DNA of 64,000 nucleotides. Source: Oscillospiraceae bacterium. Its GTDB lineage: Bacteria; Bacillota; Clostridia; Oscillospirales; Oscillospiraceae. The stretch covers positions 1 through 64,000 of the forward strand of contig SVMF01000010.1 of assembly GCA_015067565.1 (NCBI GenBank), read 5' to 3'. Of the stretch, positions 43,977 to 53,884 are shown in pieces. The position numbers were made by a program, and so were the translations under genes. The number at the start of each line of letters is the position of its first letter. Within the stretch, counting starts at the first letter, position 1. Under the pieces are notes generated by a model. The model did no database searches. It was not told the origin of the DNA and was given only the letters and a program-made list of their open reading frames with translations.

Positions 43977-44426
43977 GACCCGTTGGAGATTTTTACGGAG
44001 AAGGATGGAGAAGTGATCTTCAAGAAGTATTCTCCCATGGGGGATCTGCAGGTGTTTGCGGCGCAGATGTGCGAGTCGATCGGCAAGAACACGGGGCACA
44101 TTGCTGCGGTGGCCGACCGTGACAGCATCATTGCCGTGGCCGGTGCACCGAAGAGGGAGCTTTTGGAGAAGCGCAACTCGCCCGAGCTCGAGCAGATCAT
44201 GGAGCAGCGCAAGAGCTATCGCTACAGGTCCGGTGAGACCAGAGTGCATCCTGCCGAGGCGGTGGAGCGCTATCATCTGGGTGTGGCGGTGCCGATTTTG
44301 GCTGAGGGCGATCTGATGGGCTGTGTGATGCTGCTTTTGAACGAAAATGATGCCGCGCCAAGCGAGTCGGAGCAGACTCTCGTGCAGACCGTGGCCGGCT
44401 TCCTCGGCAGGCAGATGGAGAATTGA
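42264..44426 (+). CDS. serine recombinase fused in frame to the SpoVT C-terminus
   Basis: 720 aa. Residues 1-155: resolvase catalytic domain (GYTRIS with the nucleophilic Ser, DRDRSGYTFETREDY, VKDFSRFSRR). About 165-290: recombinase domain. About 325-360: zinc ribbon (CGDCASPMF...CGTYHRRGRNGC). About 385-480: coiled coil. Residue 571 onward is the last 150 residues of the sporulation regulator SpoVT: GDPLEIFTEKDGEVIFKKYSPM, a GAF domain, ending AGFLGRQMEN. The first 30 residues of SpoVT (AbrB DNA-binding start) are missing. Inference: the element integrated in spoVT and the recombinase frame stayed open across the junction. Whether the fusion protein is made or active is unknown. Start ATTG at 42264 (TTG) after GGAGAG. 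Confidence 0.85.
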   Translation: MIETFDIAGYTRISFEEEEAKDKDNTSIENQKAIIEDFVRHKFPGSRLTFYEDRDRSGYTFETREDYQRMRKAMMSHKIDILVVKDFSRFSRRNSRGLVELEDLRDAGIRIISIGDGIDYPNDDDWLKIQFQFLINEMPVTDTSKKVRNVIRRRQEDGKWICAAPYGYIVNLRQEFEVVPTEADVVRTVFRLYNEEGWGYKRIANYLTEEGIPTPRMSEKQRLDAIGKENRIKAKAEWSIVSVQGVLDNDFYIGTFRLRKYTRRKINGKDMKLDADENVVIENHHQAIIDYRTFATTRRLRELRSKSNYRGVKKYDNVYSGFLVCGDCASPMFSMSRSDMKPAYTCGTYHRRGRNGCTSHHIRVERLDCLLKMYVERVMKNASNMLQQLNSDLANEQENVQETEVSADNLAAVLQDYVAELKVTKRQRIRELMKYPENAELIEQTYDELEADLQKKIEGIRRQIDMLTDKRNTILRVNRAAKLAMDVFRDILDKEKLERNDLELIIQKICVYEDHMEIKLRSDIDQLIRCESLENVVNFKQGSMDILKTELVQSSFHRKDKVYAVNVISDGDPLEIFTEKDGEVIFKKYSPMGDLQVFAAQMCESIGKNTGHIAAVADRDSIIAVAGAPKRELLEKRNSPELEQIMEQRKSYRYRSGETRVHPAEAVERYHLGVAVPILAEGDLMGCVMLLLNENDAAPSESEQTLVQTVAGFLGRQMEN
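43974..44426 (+). pseudogene. spoVT: spoVT, 3' part without its 5' end
   Basis: Codes for SpoVT residues 31 to the end (about 150 aa, GAF domain). The start, the AbrB-type N-terminus and the native promoter are lacking; the region continues the recombinase frame. It could be rejoined if the element is excised and the missing part still exists elsewhere. Confidence 0.85.
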
Positions 44427-44787
44427 TCGACAAATCCCAATTTCGCTGTCTGCCGTTGCGCAGCCACGGTAGGGTTGAGGCATGCCTCAACCCTCAGTCT
44501 GTCGAAAAACTCGTTTTTCGACAGACTGTCAGAGTTCAAAAAGGCGGCAAGACGAGCAAACCGAGCTCGTCGGCGTACGATGGTACGGTAGAGCTCGGTT
44601 TGCGATGTAAGTCAAAATGCCTTGCGCAGCAAGCATTTGAAGTGCTTTTTTGCTGTATCGGAGATACGTTCGCAATCTCTTATTTGAATACAGATCGCCA
44701 ACCGTCAAAAAATTAGCATTTTGACGATTGGCGACTTTTTTGACACTCTGGGCTGCCGTCCAACCGGACGGCAGCTTTCCTTTATGA
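44427..44787. other. repeat-bearing intergenic region
   Basis: No gene. It holds GTTGAGGCATGCCTCAAC (about 44475), a hairpin CAGTCTGTCGAAAAAC/GTTTTTCGACAGACTG (44495-44528), an imperfect pair around GAGCTCGTCGG, a strong stem GCCAACCGTCAAAA/TTTTGACGATTGGC (44697-44735) followed by a T-run, and GCTGCCGTCC/GGACGGCAGC (44751-44774), which probably helps end the groEL transcript. Confidence 0.7.
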
Positions 44788-46724
<1,937 letters not shown>

Positions 46725-46778
46725 GGTTCATTCCTCCAGAATATAGATTTGACGGCAAGCCGCCTTTGTTTCTCTGTG

Positions 46779-46805
46779 TTAGCACTCAAAACGAATGAGT
46801 GCTAA
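46779..46805. promoter_or_regulatory. CIRCE element (HrcA operator)
   Basis: TTAGCACTC (46779-46787), 9 bp, GAGTGCTAA (46797-46805): a perfect inverted repeat. It lies in the groES leader, where HrcA represses the operon in the absence of heat stress. Confidence 0.96.
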
Positions 46806-46812
46806 TATCTAT

Positions 46813-46840
46813 ATAATAACCATTTTTGTCGGAAAGTCAA
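46813..46840 (-). promoter_or_regulatory. groES-groEL promoter
   Basis: Minus strand TTGACT (46835-46840), 16-bp spacer, TATTAT (46813-46818), just upstream of the CIRCE element. Confidence 0.7.
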
Positions 46841-46916
46841 GATATTTCTTCCGAAAAGGTAAGAACAATTTGTGAATTTTTGTCGACAATTTTTTTGATT
46901 ATGGAATTGACAAAGC

Positions 46917-48779
46917 TCAGCTGCCCAGGCAGACCGTCACGGCGGTCATATCGTCCTGACCGTCGGCACAGGCGACCAGCAGCGCTGCCAGTTCCTTCGG
47001 GTCGGTCCCCTCAAAGGCTGAAAGGCACTGCTCAAGCAGCTGTACATCGGCCCCGTCAGTGGCCATGATCAGAAGCTCGGCACGCTTCATGCAGAAGGAA
47101 TAGGTGCTCGGACTGTCATCAAAGGAAACCCCCGGGGGCGGTGAGGGAGATCCGAGCTGCTTGACCGCGTCAAAATGCCGCAGCAGTGACGGTGCCGCGC
47201 CCCATTTGTACAGCGTGGCTGTTCCGCCGGACAGCTCCAGCTCGAGCAGATCAATGGTCGTGTAGCTGCTTTGACGGCGCAGAAGCTCCGTCCCGTTGAG
47301 TAGCTGCAGGGCGGTCTTGGCACTCATGCCGCTTTGCAGCAGCCTGCGCAAAATTGCCGTCGTTTCACGGCTCAGCTCGGCTGCGGTGCGGCCGCTTCCC
47401 ATGCCGTCACACAACAGGATGTAATACAGAGTCCCCGTGCCGGGAAAGCAGGCGCAGCGGTCGCCGCTGGTGTCTTGCTTTCCGTAGGAGCAAATGCCGA
47501 AATGCGGCACGAAGGCGGCACGGCGCACGCGCTCGGGATTTTGGGCACGGTGGAGATACTCTGCGATGCCGCCGAGTTGAGATGAGAGCGCTTGACGGCT
47601 TTGACGCATCTGCAGGCGATAGCGCCTGCGGTAGAGCATGCCGTCGAGCTCCTGATTGATGGCCAGCAGGAACCCCTCAAAGTGGCAGCACTGCTCCTGA
47701 AATTCCTTGGAAAAATCCTCACGCTGTGCAAGACCGCGCTCGATGATGCGTGGGGCAGCTTGACTCAGAGTGCGATAGGTCTGCCTTGCATGCTGCTGCC
47801 AGCAGCGGTAAAATCTCGGACAGCAGCGGCATACACGCTCGGCTGCTGCGTCGTAGACCTCGTCGGCCTCCGTTTCCGGTGCAGGCGGTTCTCCGGCCAG
47901 CCTTTGGCGCAGCAGCTCAAGGATCTCAGCCGCCTCCCTGAGCTGAGGGTTGTCCTGCTTGACGACCTTGGGTGCAAGCCGCTCGGGCGCAAGGCAGAAG
48001 GCGCTGCCGCACAGCAATGCAAGGGCGTAAAACGCACTTAGCTCTCCGAAGCAGAAAAAGACCACATTCGGTACGACGGCGAAGGTCGCAAGGCGCAGAC
48101 TTTTTTCCTCCAGATGGTCGGCAAAAAGGACCGCCAGCACGAGTGCAGGCATGGCGCAGTGGCCGAATTTGCCCGTCAAATCCAGCGCAAGGGAAAAAAT
48201 CACGGCCTGCCTAAGCTCGCCGTGGATGGCACACAAAGCCGCAGCGGCCGCAAGACCGAGCGGAGGATAGATTCCCGTCAGCCCCGAAACGATGACAGCG
48301 GTGAGGATGGTGCGTGCCAAGCGGTTACCATCGAAGGCCTCACGGAAGGCCGACACGGCCAGGGCACTGAGCAGAATCTTAACCGCCAACAGACTCAATC
48401 CGGCTTCGCCGCCCAGGACGCTGATGCCGCCCAGAACGGCGCTGACGCCGGCCGAGAGCAGCGGCATGAACCAGCGCACGGAAGGCAACCTTGTCCCCTG
48501 GAACACCGCCACCGCCGCCAGCGAGAGCAGACTCACAGCGGTGAATTCCGCGGCTGCGGCCGCATCGCAGTGGGCAAAATAGCCGAGGATGGCTCCGACG
48601 GTCGCCAAAATCGGCCTCCATCCCATCGGCAGCACCGTAACTACGCACGCGCTGAGCGGAAGCGGCTGCGAAAAGAGGCTTGCGCCGCTCATGACATAGC
48701 AGCACAAGCCAAGCAAAAATCCCGACCGGAGCGAGCGACTGCCGAGCCGCCGTACCGTCGGTAAATGGAACGTTTTCAT
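46917..48779 (-). CDS. spoIIE: stage II sporulation protein E (PP2C phosphatase)
   Basis: 620 aa, shorter than the 827 aa of Bacillus subtilis. About 1-270 is a polytopic membrane part (nine or ten segments); about 290-390 is a linker with a Cys cluster (VCRCCPRFYRC). The C-terminal PP2C domain has LCDGMGSGRTAAELS, the metal site ATDGADVQLL and GQDDMTAVTV. In the known pathway it dephosphorylates the anti-anti-sigma factor SpoIIAA to activate sigma-F. ATG at 48779 after GAGGAGGG. It is a single gene between groES and the CYTH protein. Confidence 0.92.
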   Translation of the reverse strand: MKTFHLPTVRRLGSRSLRSGFLLGLCCYVMSGASLFSQPLPLSACVVTVLPMGWRPILATVGAILGYFAHCDAAAAAEFTAVSLLSLAAVAVFQGTRLPSVRWFMPLLSAGVSAVLGGISVLGGEAGLSLLAVKILLSALAVSAFREAFDGNRLARTILTAVIVSGLTGIYPPLGLAAAAALCAIHGELRQAVIFSLALDLTGKFGHCAMPALVLAVLFADHLEEKSLRLATFAVVPNVVFFCFGELSAFYALALLCGSAFCLAPERLAPKVVKQDNPQLREAAEILELLRQRLAGEPPAPETEADEVYDAAAERVCRCCPRFYRCWQQHARQTYRTLSQAAPRIIERGLAQREDFSKEFQEQCCHFEGFLLAINQELDGMLYRRRYRLQMRQSRQALSSQLGGIAEYLHRAQNPERVRRAAFVPHFGICSYGKQDTSGDRCACFPGTGTLYYILLCDGMGSGRTAAELSRETTAILRRLLQSGMSAKTALQLLNGTELLRRQSSYTTIDLLELELSGGTATLYKWGAAPSLLRHFDAVKQLGSPSPPPGVSFDDSPSTYSFCMKRAELLIMATDGADVQLLEQCLSAFEGTDPKELAALLVACADGQDDMTAVTVCLGS

Positions 48780-48858
48780 GCATTTCCCTCCTCTTTGACA
48801 GCATTTTAGCCGTGCAATTGCGCCGAGCGTGTCGGGAAATGGGAGGGGAAAAAGACAA

Positions 48859-48887
48859 TTGACTAATATTTGAAAAAATGATAGGAT
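48859..48887 (+). promoter_or_regulatory. promoter of the CYTH gene
   Basis: TTGACT (48859-48864), 17-bp spacer, TAGGAT (48882-48887), then AGGGGGTGA. Confidence 0.55.
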
Positions 48888-48904
48888 AAAAGGGGGTGAA
48901 AATC

Positions 48905-49507
48905 ATGGGAAAAGAACTGGAATATAAGCTTGGGGTTCCGGATGAGGTGCTGCTTGCAAGGATCCTCGAGGATGAAAAGGTCGCCTCCTTGCTCAGCACG
49001 ACCTGGCAGGAGACGCAGATGAAAACGACATATTACGATGCGCCCGACCGTCGTTTTGGGCGGCATCATATCACGCTTCGGCAGCGTTTTGAGGACGAAG
49101 AGAGCATCGTGTGCGTCAAGACACCGACCAAGGAATCGCACACGCGCGGCGAATGGCAGATCGAGGCCGCTGAGATCGATGATGAGGCCATCGAGCGTCT
49201 GATCCGACTCGGTGCGCCGCTGGAGATCAGCGTTTTGTTCCGGGAGGATGTTGCACCGATCTGCGGCGCACGGTTTACCCGTCGCCATGCCATGCTGACC
49301 TTTCCTGACGGAACAATGGCAGAGATTGCGGGTGACCACGGTATTTTGCACGGACAGAGCGAGGAGGAGTCGCTGACGGAGCTGGAGCTCGAGCTCTACG
49401 AGGGTGAGGCTGCGCCGCTGGCAGAGCTGGTGGACTATCTGTGCCGCACCTACGACCTGCACGAGCAGCCGATGAGCAAATATGCACGCGCCCGTGCGCT
49501 GAAATAA
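48905..49507 (+). CDS. CYTH-domain protein (triphosphate tunnel family)
   Basis: 200 aa. The N-terminal GKELEYKLGV is the ExExK motif that starts the CYTH triphosphate tunnel; further acidic/basic strands follow (TTYYDAPDRRFG, TELELELYEG). Members hydrolyse or transfer triphosphates. The ATG at 48905 is 6 nt after AGGGGGTGA. The gene ends in a hairpin at 49511-49537. Confidence 0.85.
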   Translation: MGKELEYKLGVPDEVLLARILEDEKVASLLSTTWQETQMKTTYYDAPDRRFGRHHITLRQRFEDEESIVCVKTPTKESHTRGEWQIEAAEIDDEAIERLIRLGAPLEISVLFREDVAPICGARFTRRHAMLTFPDGTMAEIAGDHGILHGQSEEESLTELELELYEGEAAPLAELVDYLCRTYDLHEQPMSKYARARALK

Positions 49508-49510
49508 ACA

Positions 49511-49537
49511 AACAGCCTGCCAATGCAGGCTGTTTAG
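49511..49537 (+). terminator. hairpin after the CYTH gene
   Basis: AAACAGCCTGC...GCAGGCTGTTT with a four-base loop and only a short T-run; a probable weak terminator. Confidence 0.55.
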
Positions 49538-49539
49538 AC

Positions 49540-50060
49540 TGTCGAAAAACGATAGTCTTGTCATTGCGAGACCGCCGAACAGGCGGTCGTGGCAATCTCG
49601 AAAGTTTGATTTTTATCTTATTTCGGTAGAATAGCAAACTTTCAGCACGAGATCGCCACGTCGCTGCGCTCCTCGCGATGACACGATAAGACCTTTTTTG
49701 ACACACTTCGGGAGGGGCATGCCCCTCCCCTACATTTGATGTTTTGACACGCTGAAACGGGCAGGTCATTTGACCTGCCCGTTTGAAACTGTCATAAAAG
49801 CCATCTTGTAGGGTTGAGGCATGCCTCAACCGGCAACAAACAGGCCCGTATTCGCAGTAGCTTTCGGCAAAATCGTAGCGATTGCCGCCGGGCGGGGCAT
49901 GCCCCGCCCCTACAGTTTTGCGGTCTGTTATTGTATAGCCCCGGTAGGGTTGAGGCATGCCTCAACCGTCAGAAAGGGATCCGCATTCGCAGCGGCTTCC
50001 GACAAAATCTTATCGGTTGCAGGCGGGCGGGTCATGACCCACCCCTACAGTGTAAAACAA
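49540..50060. repeat. composite palindromic repeat cluster, inverted twin of 30160-30660
   Basis: Order: hairpin GACTGTCGAAAAACGATAGTC, the CATTGCGAG-type hairpin repeat (49558-49683), GGGAGGGGCATGCCCCTCCC (about 49711), GGGCAGGTCATTTGACCTGCCC, GTTGAGGCATGCCTCAAC (49812), GGCGGGGCATGCCCCGCC (49890), GTTGAGGCATGCCTCAAC (49949) and GGTCATGACC (50030). The modules and linkers repeat, in the opposite direction, those at 30.2-30.7 kb. No gene in 49508-50133. Confidence 0.85.
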
Positions 50061-50133
50061 TAAGCTTACCGACAAATTGGAGTTTGTCAATTATTTTTAT
50101 TAGGTAATCGTATGACCTTTGATGGTATGATGA

Positions 50134-50901
50134 TCATCCCAATGCGACATCGAGGCACATCATCAGGGAAAACCCAATGGCAAAGGTGATCGTGCCGAGG
50201 TTGGAGTGCTCGCCCTGCGCACTTTCGGGGATCAGCTCCTCAACCACGACATAGATCATCGCACCTGCGGCAAAGGCCAGCAGATACGGCAAAACCGGCA
50301 CAATGAGCTGTGAGGCGAGGATCGTCAGAACAGCCGCCAGCGGCTCGACAGCGCCGGAGAGGAAGCCGAGCAGGAAGGATTTTCCTTTGCTCATGCCTTC
50401 GGCCTTCAGCGGCATGGAGATGATCGCCCCTTCGGGGAAATTCTGGATGGCAATGCCGAGCGAAAGCGCCAGTGCACCTGCCATGGAAAGCTCGCTGCGG
50501 CCACTTGCAAGTCCTGCGTAGACTACACCGACGGCCATGCCCTCGGGGATGTTGTGAAGCGCGACGGACAGAACCAGCATTGTGCTCTTGCCGAGCTTAC
50601 AGCGCAGACCCTCGCACGCACCGTCGGCGTGCTGGTGCGGAATGAGGCGATCAAGGGCGAGCAAAAAGGCGATGCCCGACAAAAATCCGACGACCGCCGG
50701 CACAAATGCCAGCTTTCCCATATCGCTTGCGTAATTCATGGCCGGGATCAGAAGACTCCACACGGAAGCGGCCACCATCACACCTCCGGCAAAACCGGTC
50801 AGTCCTCTGCGCAGACGGTGGGAGATATTATTTTTCATGAACAGCACACAGCCGGCACCAAGGGTGGTGCCCAAAAGTGGCAGCAAAAGACCAAGCAACA
50901 T
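50134..50901 (-). CDS. ZIP-family metal transporter
   Basis: 255 aa, about eight membrane segments. The metal-site motifs are HNIPEGMAVG in segment 4 and NFPEGAIIS in segment 5, and a His-containing loop LIPHQHADGA lies between. Likely imports zinc, iron or manganese; the sequence does not decide. AAGGAGG precedes the ATG. 12 nt after trxB, so probably in the same message. Confidence 0.88.
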   Translation of the reverse strand: MLLGLLLPLLGTTLGAGCVLFMKNNISHRLRRGLTGFAGGVMVAASVWSLLIPAMNYASDMGKLAFVPAVVGFLSGIAFLLALDRLIPHQHADGACEGLRCKLGKSTMLVLSVALHNIPEGMAVGVVYAGLASGRSELSMAGALALSLGIAIQNFPEGAIISMPLKAEGMSKGKSFLLGFLSGAVEPLAAVLTILASQLIVPVLPYLLAFAAGAMIYVVVEELIPESAQGEHSNLGTITFAIGFSLMMCLDVALG

Positions 50902-50913
50902 AAAAAAGCCTCC

Positions 50914-51813
50914 TTATTTGGATAAATAAGCTTCGGCCTGCGAGGCGGCAACTGCACCGTCGGCGCAGGCGGTGATGACCTGCCGCAGCGACTTTGTGCG
51001 GACATCTCCTGCGGCAAAGACACCGGGAAGATTGGTTTTTGTCGATTCGTCTGCGACGATATAGCCCGAAGCGTCGAGCGTCAGCTCGGAAAACAGCTCC
51101 GTGTTCGGCTTCTGGCCGACGCAGACGAATACACCGTCGCAGGCGATGTCCTGCGGCGTTTCGTTTTGGACGATGCGCACGCCGTTCACTCTGGTTTCGT
51201 GCAGGAATTCTTTGACCTGGACTCCGAGCACCAGGCGGACATTGCTCAGCTGTCTGAGCTGATCCTGCTCGGTCTTGCCGGCACGAAGACTCTCACGGCG
51301 GTGCACCAAAATGACCTCCTTGCACATTCTGGAAAGGTACTTGGCAGCACCGACGGCCGTGTTGCCGCCACCGATGACGACGACGGTCTTGTTGCGATAG
51401 AACATACCGTCGCAGGTGGCACAGTAGTGTACGCCCCGCCCGATCAGGGCTTCCTCCTCGGCAAGGCCGAGGTGCTTGTGATCGGCACCGGTAGCGATGA
51501 TCACGCTGCGCGCGTGGTAGATGCCGCTGTCGGTGGTGACGGTTTTGTCCTCACCGCCCAGACGGACGGCGAGAATTTCGGAGAAAATGGTCTTTGCGCC
51601 GGCAAGCTCGGCGCCTTTTTTCATCTCCTGCCCGAGGGTGTAGCCGTCGATGCCGTCGGGGTAGGCAGGGTAGTTATCGATGCGGTCGGTCAGGACCATC
51701 TGGCCACCGATGGTGAGTTTCTCGATGACAGCGGTGGTCAGACCGGAACGGGCGGCATAGAGGGCAGCGGTGTAGCCGGCGGGCCCTCCGCCCAGAATTA
51801 AGACATCATACAT
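50914..51813 (-). CDS. trxB: thioredoxin-disulfide reductase
   Basis: 299 aa, flavoprotein reducing thioredoxin. FAD motif LGGGPAGYTAALYAARSG, redox pair CATCDG, second dinucleotide motif VIGGGNTAVGAA, and AAGDVR near the end. The NADPH arginines (HRRESLRAG) look normal. The ATG at 51813 follows GAGGAGA; a longer frame upstream lacks such a site. Confidence 0.93.
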   Translation of the reverse strand: MYDVLILGGGPAGYTAALYAARSGLTTAVIEKLTIGGQMVLTDRIDNYPAYPDGIDGYTLGQEMKKGAELAGAKTIFSEILAVRLGGEDKTVTTDSGIYHARSVIIATGADHKHLGLAEEEALIGRGVHYCATCDGMFYRNKTVVVIGGGNTAVGAAKYLSRMCKEVILVHRRESLRAGKTEQDQLRQLSNVRLVLGVQVKEFLHETRVNGVRIVQNETPQDIACDGVFVCVGQKPNTELFSELTLDASGYIVADESTKTNLPGVFAAGDVRTKSLRQVITACADGAVAASQAEAYLSK

Positions 51814-51870
51814 GATGATTCTCCTCTCGTGTAAACAAAGTGGGTTGTTATGACGTGCCTGCAACAAGCC

Positions 51871-52407
51871 TCAGCGGATCTTGATGAGCTTTTCCTCTTT
51901 GAGCGTGGCGATCAGCAGCGGCACGATGATCAGCTGCAGAACGATGGCAGGCAGGGTTGTGACAAAATAAGCCGTGACGACCTGCGAGAAGGAAAAGGCC
52001 TGTACTCCGAACATACCAAGCAGATAGAAGGCAGCCTTGCTCAGAGCACCGATCAAACGGCCGAAGAACATGGTCGGAAACAGCGTAAGATAGACCTTGA
52101 GCACGAGGCTCTTGACCTTGATGCGGCGGAAGAGATAGCCGCCGAGCATTCCGTAGGCGATCAGCTCGGGCAGCATGGTCGGCAGCAAATAGGTAGACGG
52201 CATCCCTGTCAGAAGGGTTGAAAGCATCGGACCGATCACGCTGCAGGCAAGGCCGTGAATCGGGCCACAGATGATGCCGCAGACCAAAATCGGCAGATGC
52301 AGGGGTGAGAGGGCAGGTCCAAGGCCGAACGGATGCAGCGCTGCGGGGATCACATAGCACATAGCGATGCAGATGGCACAAATGCAAAGTTTTTTTGTAG
52401 TGGACAT
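51871..52407 (-). CDS. ECF transporter S component, substrate unknown
   Basis: 178 aa, about six hydrophobic segments. S-component traits: KLCICAICIAMCYVIPAAL at the N-terminus, then PLHLPILVCGIICGPIHGLACSVIGPMLS. Cys-rich first segment. No riboswitch is visible in its short leader and the neighbours (trxB, ZIP transporter) do not reveal the vitamin. The ATG at 52407 follows AAGGAGG. Confidence 0.8.
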   Translation of the reverse strand: MSTTKKLCICAICIAMCYVIPAALHPFGLGPALSPLHLPILVCGIICGPIHGLACSVIGPMLSTLLTGMPSTYLLPTMLPELIAYGMLGGYLFRRIKVKSLVLKVYLTLFPTMFFGRLIGALSKAAFYLLGMFGVQAFSFSQVVTAYFVTTLPAIVLQLIIVPLLIATLKEEKLIKIR

Positions 52408-52431
52408 ATACAATCCTCCTTTTTTACACAT

Positions 52432-52460
52432 ATTATACAAAACTTTGCATGGCAACGCAA
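52432..52460 (-). promoter_or_regulatory. promoter of ECF-trxB-ZIP
   Basis: Minus strand TTGCGT (52455-52460), 17-bp spacer, TATAAT (52432-52437). Confidence 0.75.
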
Positions 52461-52471
52461 GCGAAAAAATA

Positions 52472-52500
52472 TTGCGTTTTCTCTGGCACTATGGTATACT
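52472..52500 (+). promoter_or_regulatory. promoter of NfeD-SPFH operon
   Basis: Plus strand TTGCGT (52472-52477), 17-bp spacer, TATACT (52495-52500). The -35 boxes of the two divergent promoters are only 11 bp apart. Confidence 0.75.
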
Positions 52501-52522
52501 TTAGTCAAGGAGGTTGATGCTT

Positions 52523-52966
52523 ATGCAATGGTTTTGGTTAGCTGCACTGGTTTTATTCATCATCATAGAAGCCGCAACCAGTGCGCTGGTCTCTTTGTGG
52601 TTCATCGGTGGCTCGTTGGTGTCACTTTTGGCGACCATTTTGGGCGCACCGATTTGGGCGCAGGTCAGCTTGTTTATCGTGGTCAGCGTTGCACTTTTGT
52701 TTGCGCTGCGGCCGCTGATGAAAAAGTATGTCACGCCACGCAAGATCGTGACGAATGCCCGTGCCAACATCGGCAAGACTGCCATCGTGACCGAGACGAT
52801 CGACAACCTGCACGGCACCGGCGCGGTGAAGCTGGCAGGTGTTCTGTGGTCGGCCCGCAGCAGCCGTGAGGATGTCTGCATTGAGGAGGGCACGCTCGTG
52901 TGCGTGACCGACATCGAGGGCGCAAAGCTTTGCGTCGAAGTAAAACATCAGGAGGTTCCGGTATGA
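52523..52966 (+). CDS. NfeD-family membrane protein
   Basis: 147 aa. Three membrane segments (about 3-60), then a small OB-fold domain from NARANIGKTAIVTETIDNL to the end, typical of short NfeD proteins that partner with SPFH proteins in membrane microdomains. I chose ATG at 52523 (9 nt after AAGGAGG) over TTG and ATG codons 6-9 nt earlier. Its end overlaps the SPFH start by 4 nt. Confidence 0.85.
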   Translation: MQWFWLAALVLFIIIEAATSALVSLWFIGGSLVSLLATILGAPIWAQVSLFIVVSVALLFALRPLMKKYVTPRKIVTNARANIGKTAIVTETIDNLHGTGAVKLAGVLWSARSSREDVCIEEGTLVCVTDIEGAKLCVEVKHQEVPV

Positions 52967-53883
52967 TCTTTTCCACAACCCCGGCAGATCCCGCCGTCAT
53001 CGTCGTGATCGCCGTCATCGCAATTCTGTTCATCATCATTATCAAGTCTATTTTCATCGTCAAGCAGTCCAATGCTTATGTGATCGAGCGCATGGGCGCC
53101 TTTTCGGCTGTCTGGGAGGTTGGTCTGCACTTCAAGATTCCCTTCATTGAGCGTGTGGCCAAGCGCGTGAGCCTGAAGGAGCAGGTTCTGGACTACCCGC
53201 CCCAGCCCGTCATCACCAAGGACAATGTTACCATGCAGATCGACACGGTCGTGTATTTTTCCATCACCGATCCGAAGCTCTATACCTATGGTGTCGAGCG
53301 TCCGATGCTGGCCATGGAGACCCTGACGGCTACGACCCTGCGTAATATCATCGGCGATCTGGAGCTCGATCAGACCCTGACCAGCCGTGATGTCATCAAT
53401 ACAAAGATGCGCTCCATCCTCGATGAGGCGACCGACCCTTGGGGCATCAAGGTCACCCGTGTCGAGCTGAAGAACATCCTGCCGCCGCAGGATATCCAGT
53501 CGTCGATGGAGAAGCAGATGAAGGCCGAGCGTGACCGCCGTCAGGCGATCCTGCAGGCCGAAGGCACGAAGCATTCGCAGATCCTTGTGGCAGAGGGTGA
53601 AAAGGAATCGGCCATTTTGCGTGCCGATGCCGAAAAGCAGGCTGCCATCCTGCGTGCGCAGGGTCAGGCGGAGGCCATTTTGGCCGTGCAGAAGGCAACG
53701 GCGGAGTCTATGCGCCTTCTCAATGAGGCTTGCCCGAACGATCAGGTCATCAAGCTCAAGGCACTCGAGGCCATGCAGAAGATCGCCGACGGTCAGGCAA
53801 CGAAGATCATCATCCCCTCGGAGCTGCAGGGTCTTGCAGGACTGGCCACCGGCCTGGTTGAGTCGGTCAAGGAGGTAAAATAA
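52963..53883 (+). CDS. SPFH/band-7 protein (stomatin-like)
   Basis: 306 aa. One N-terminal membrane segment (about 10-32), then the SPFH domain (IVKQSNAYVIERMGAFSAVWEVG... broken by residue 60) with VSLKEQVLDYPPQPVITKDN and a long Ala/Glu-rich helix (about 195-260: KAERDRRQAILQAEG, EKQAAILRAQGQAE). Forms ring-like membrane assemblies. Coupled to the NfeD gene, a known pair. RBS GGAGG. Confidence 0.92.
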   Translation: MIFSTTPADPAVIVVIAVIAILFIIIIKSIFIVKQSNAYVIERMGAFSAVWEVGLHFKIPFIERVAKRVSLKEQVLDYPPQPVITKDNVTMQIDTVVYFSITDPKLYTYGVERPMLAMETLTATTLRNIIGDLELDQTLTSRDVINTKMRSILDEATDPWGIKVTRVELKNILPPQDIQSSMEKQMKAERDRRQAILQAEGTKHSQILVAEGEKESAILRADAEKQAAILRAQGQAEAILAVQKATAESMRLLNEACPNDQVIKLKALEAMQKIADGQATKIIIPSELQGLAGLATGLVESVKEVK

Positions 53884-53884
53884 C

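Noticed and set aside
46880-46889. TTGTCGACAA as a Spo0A box for spoIIE
   Set aside because: It is downstream of spoIIE and behind the groES promoter, so it cannot control spoIIE; a role at groES is not supported by other evidence.
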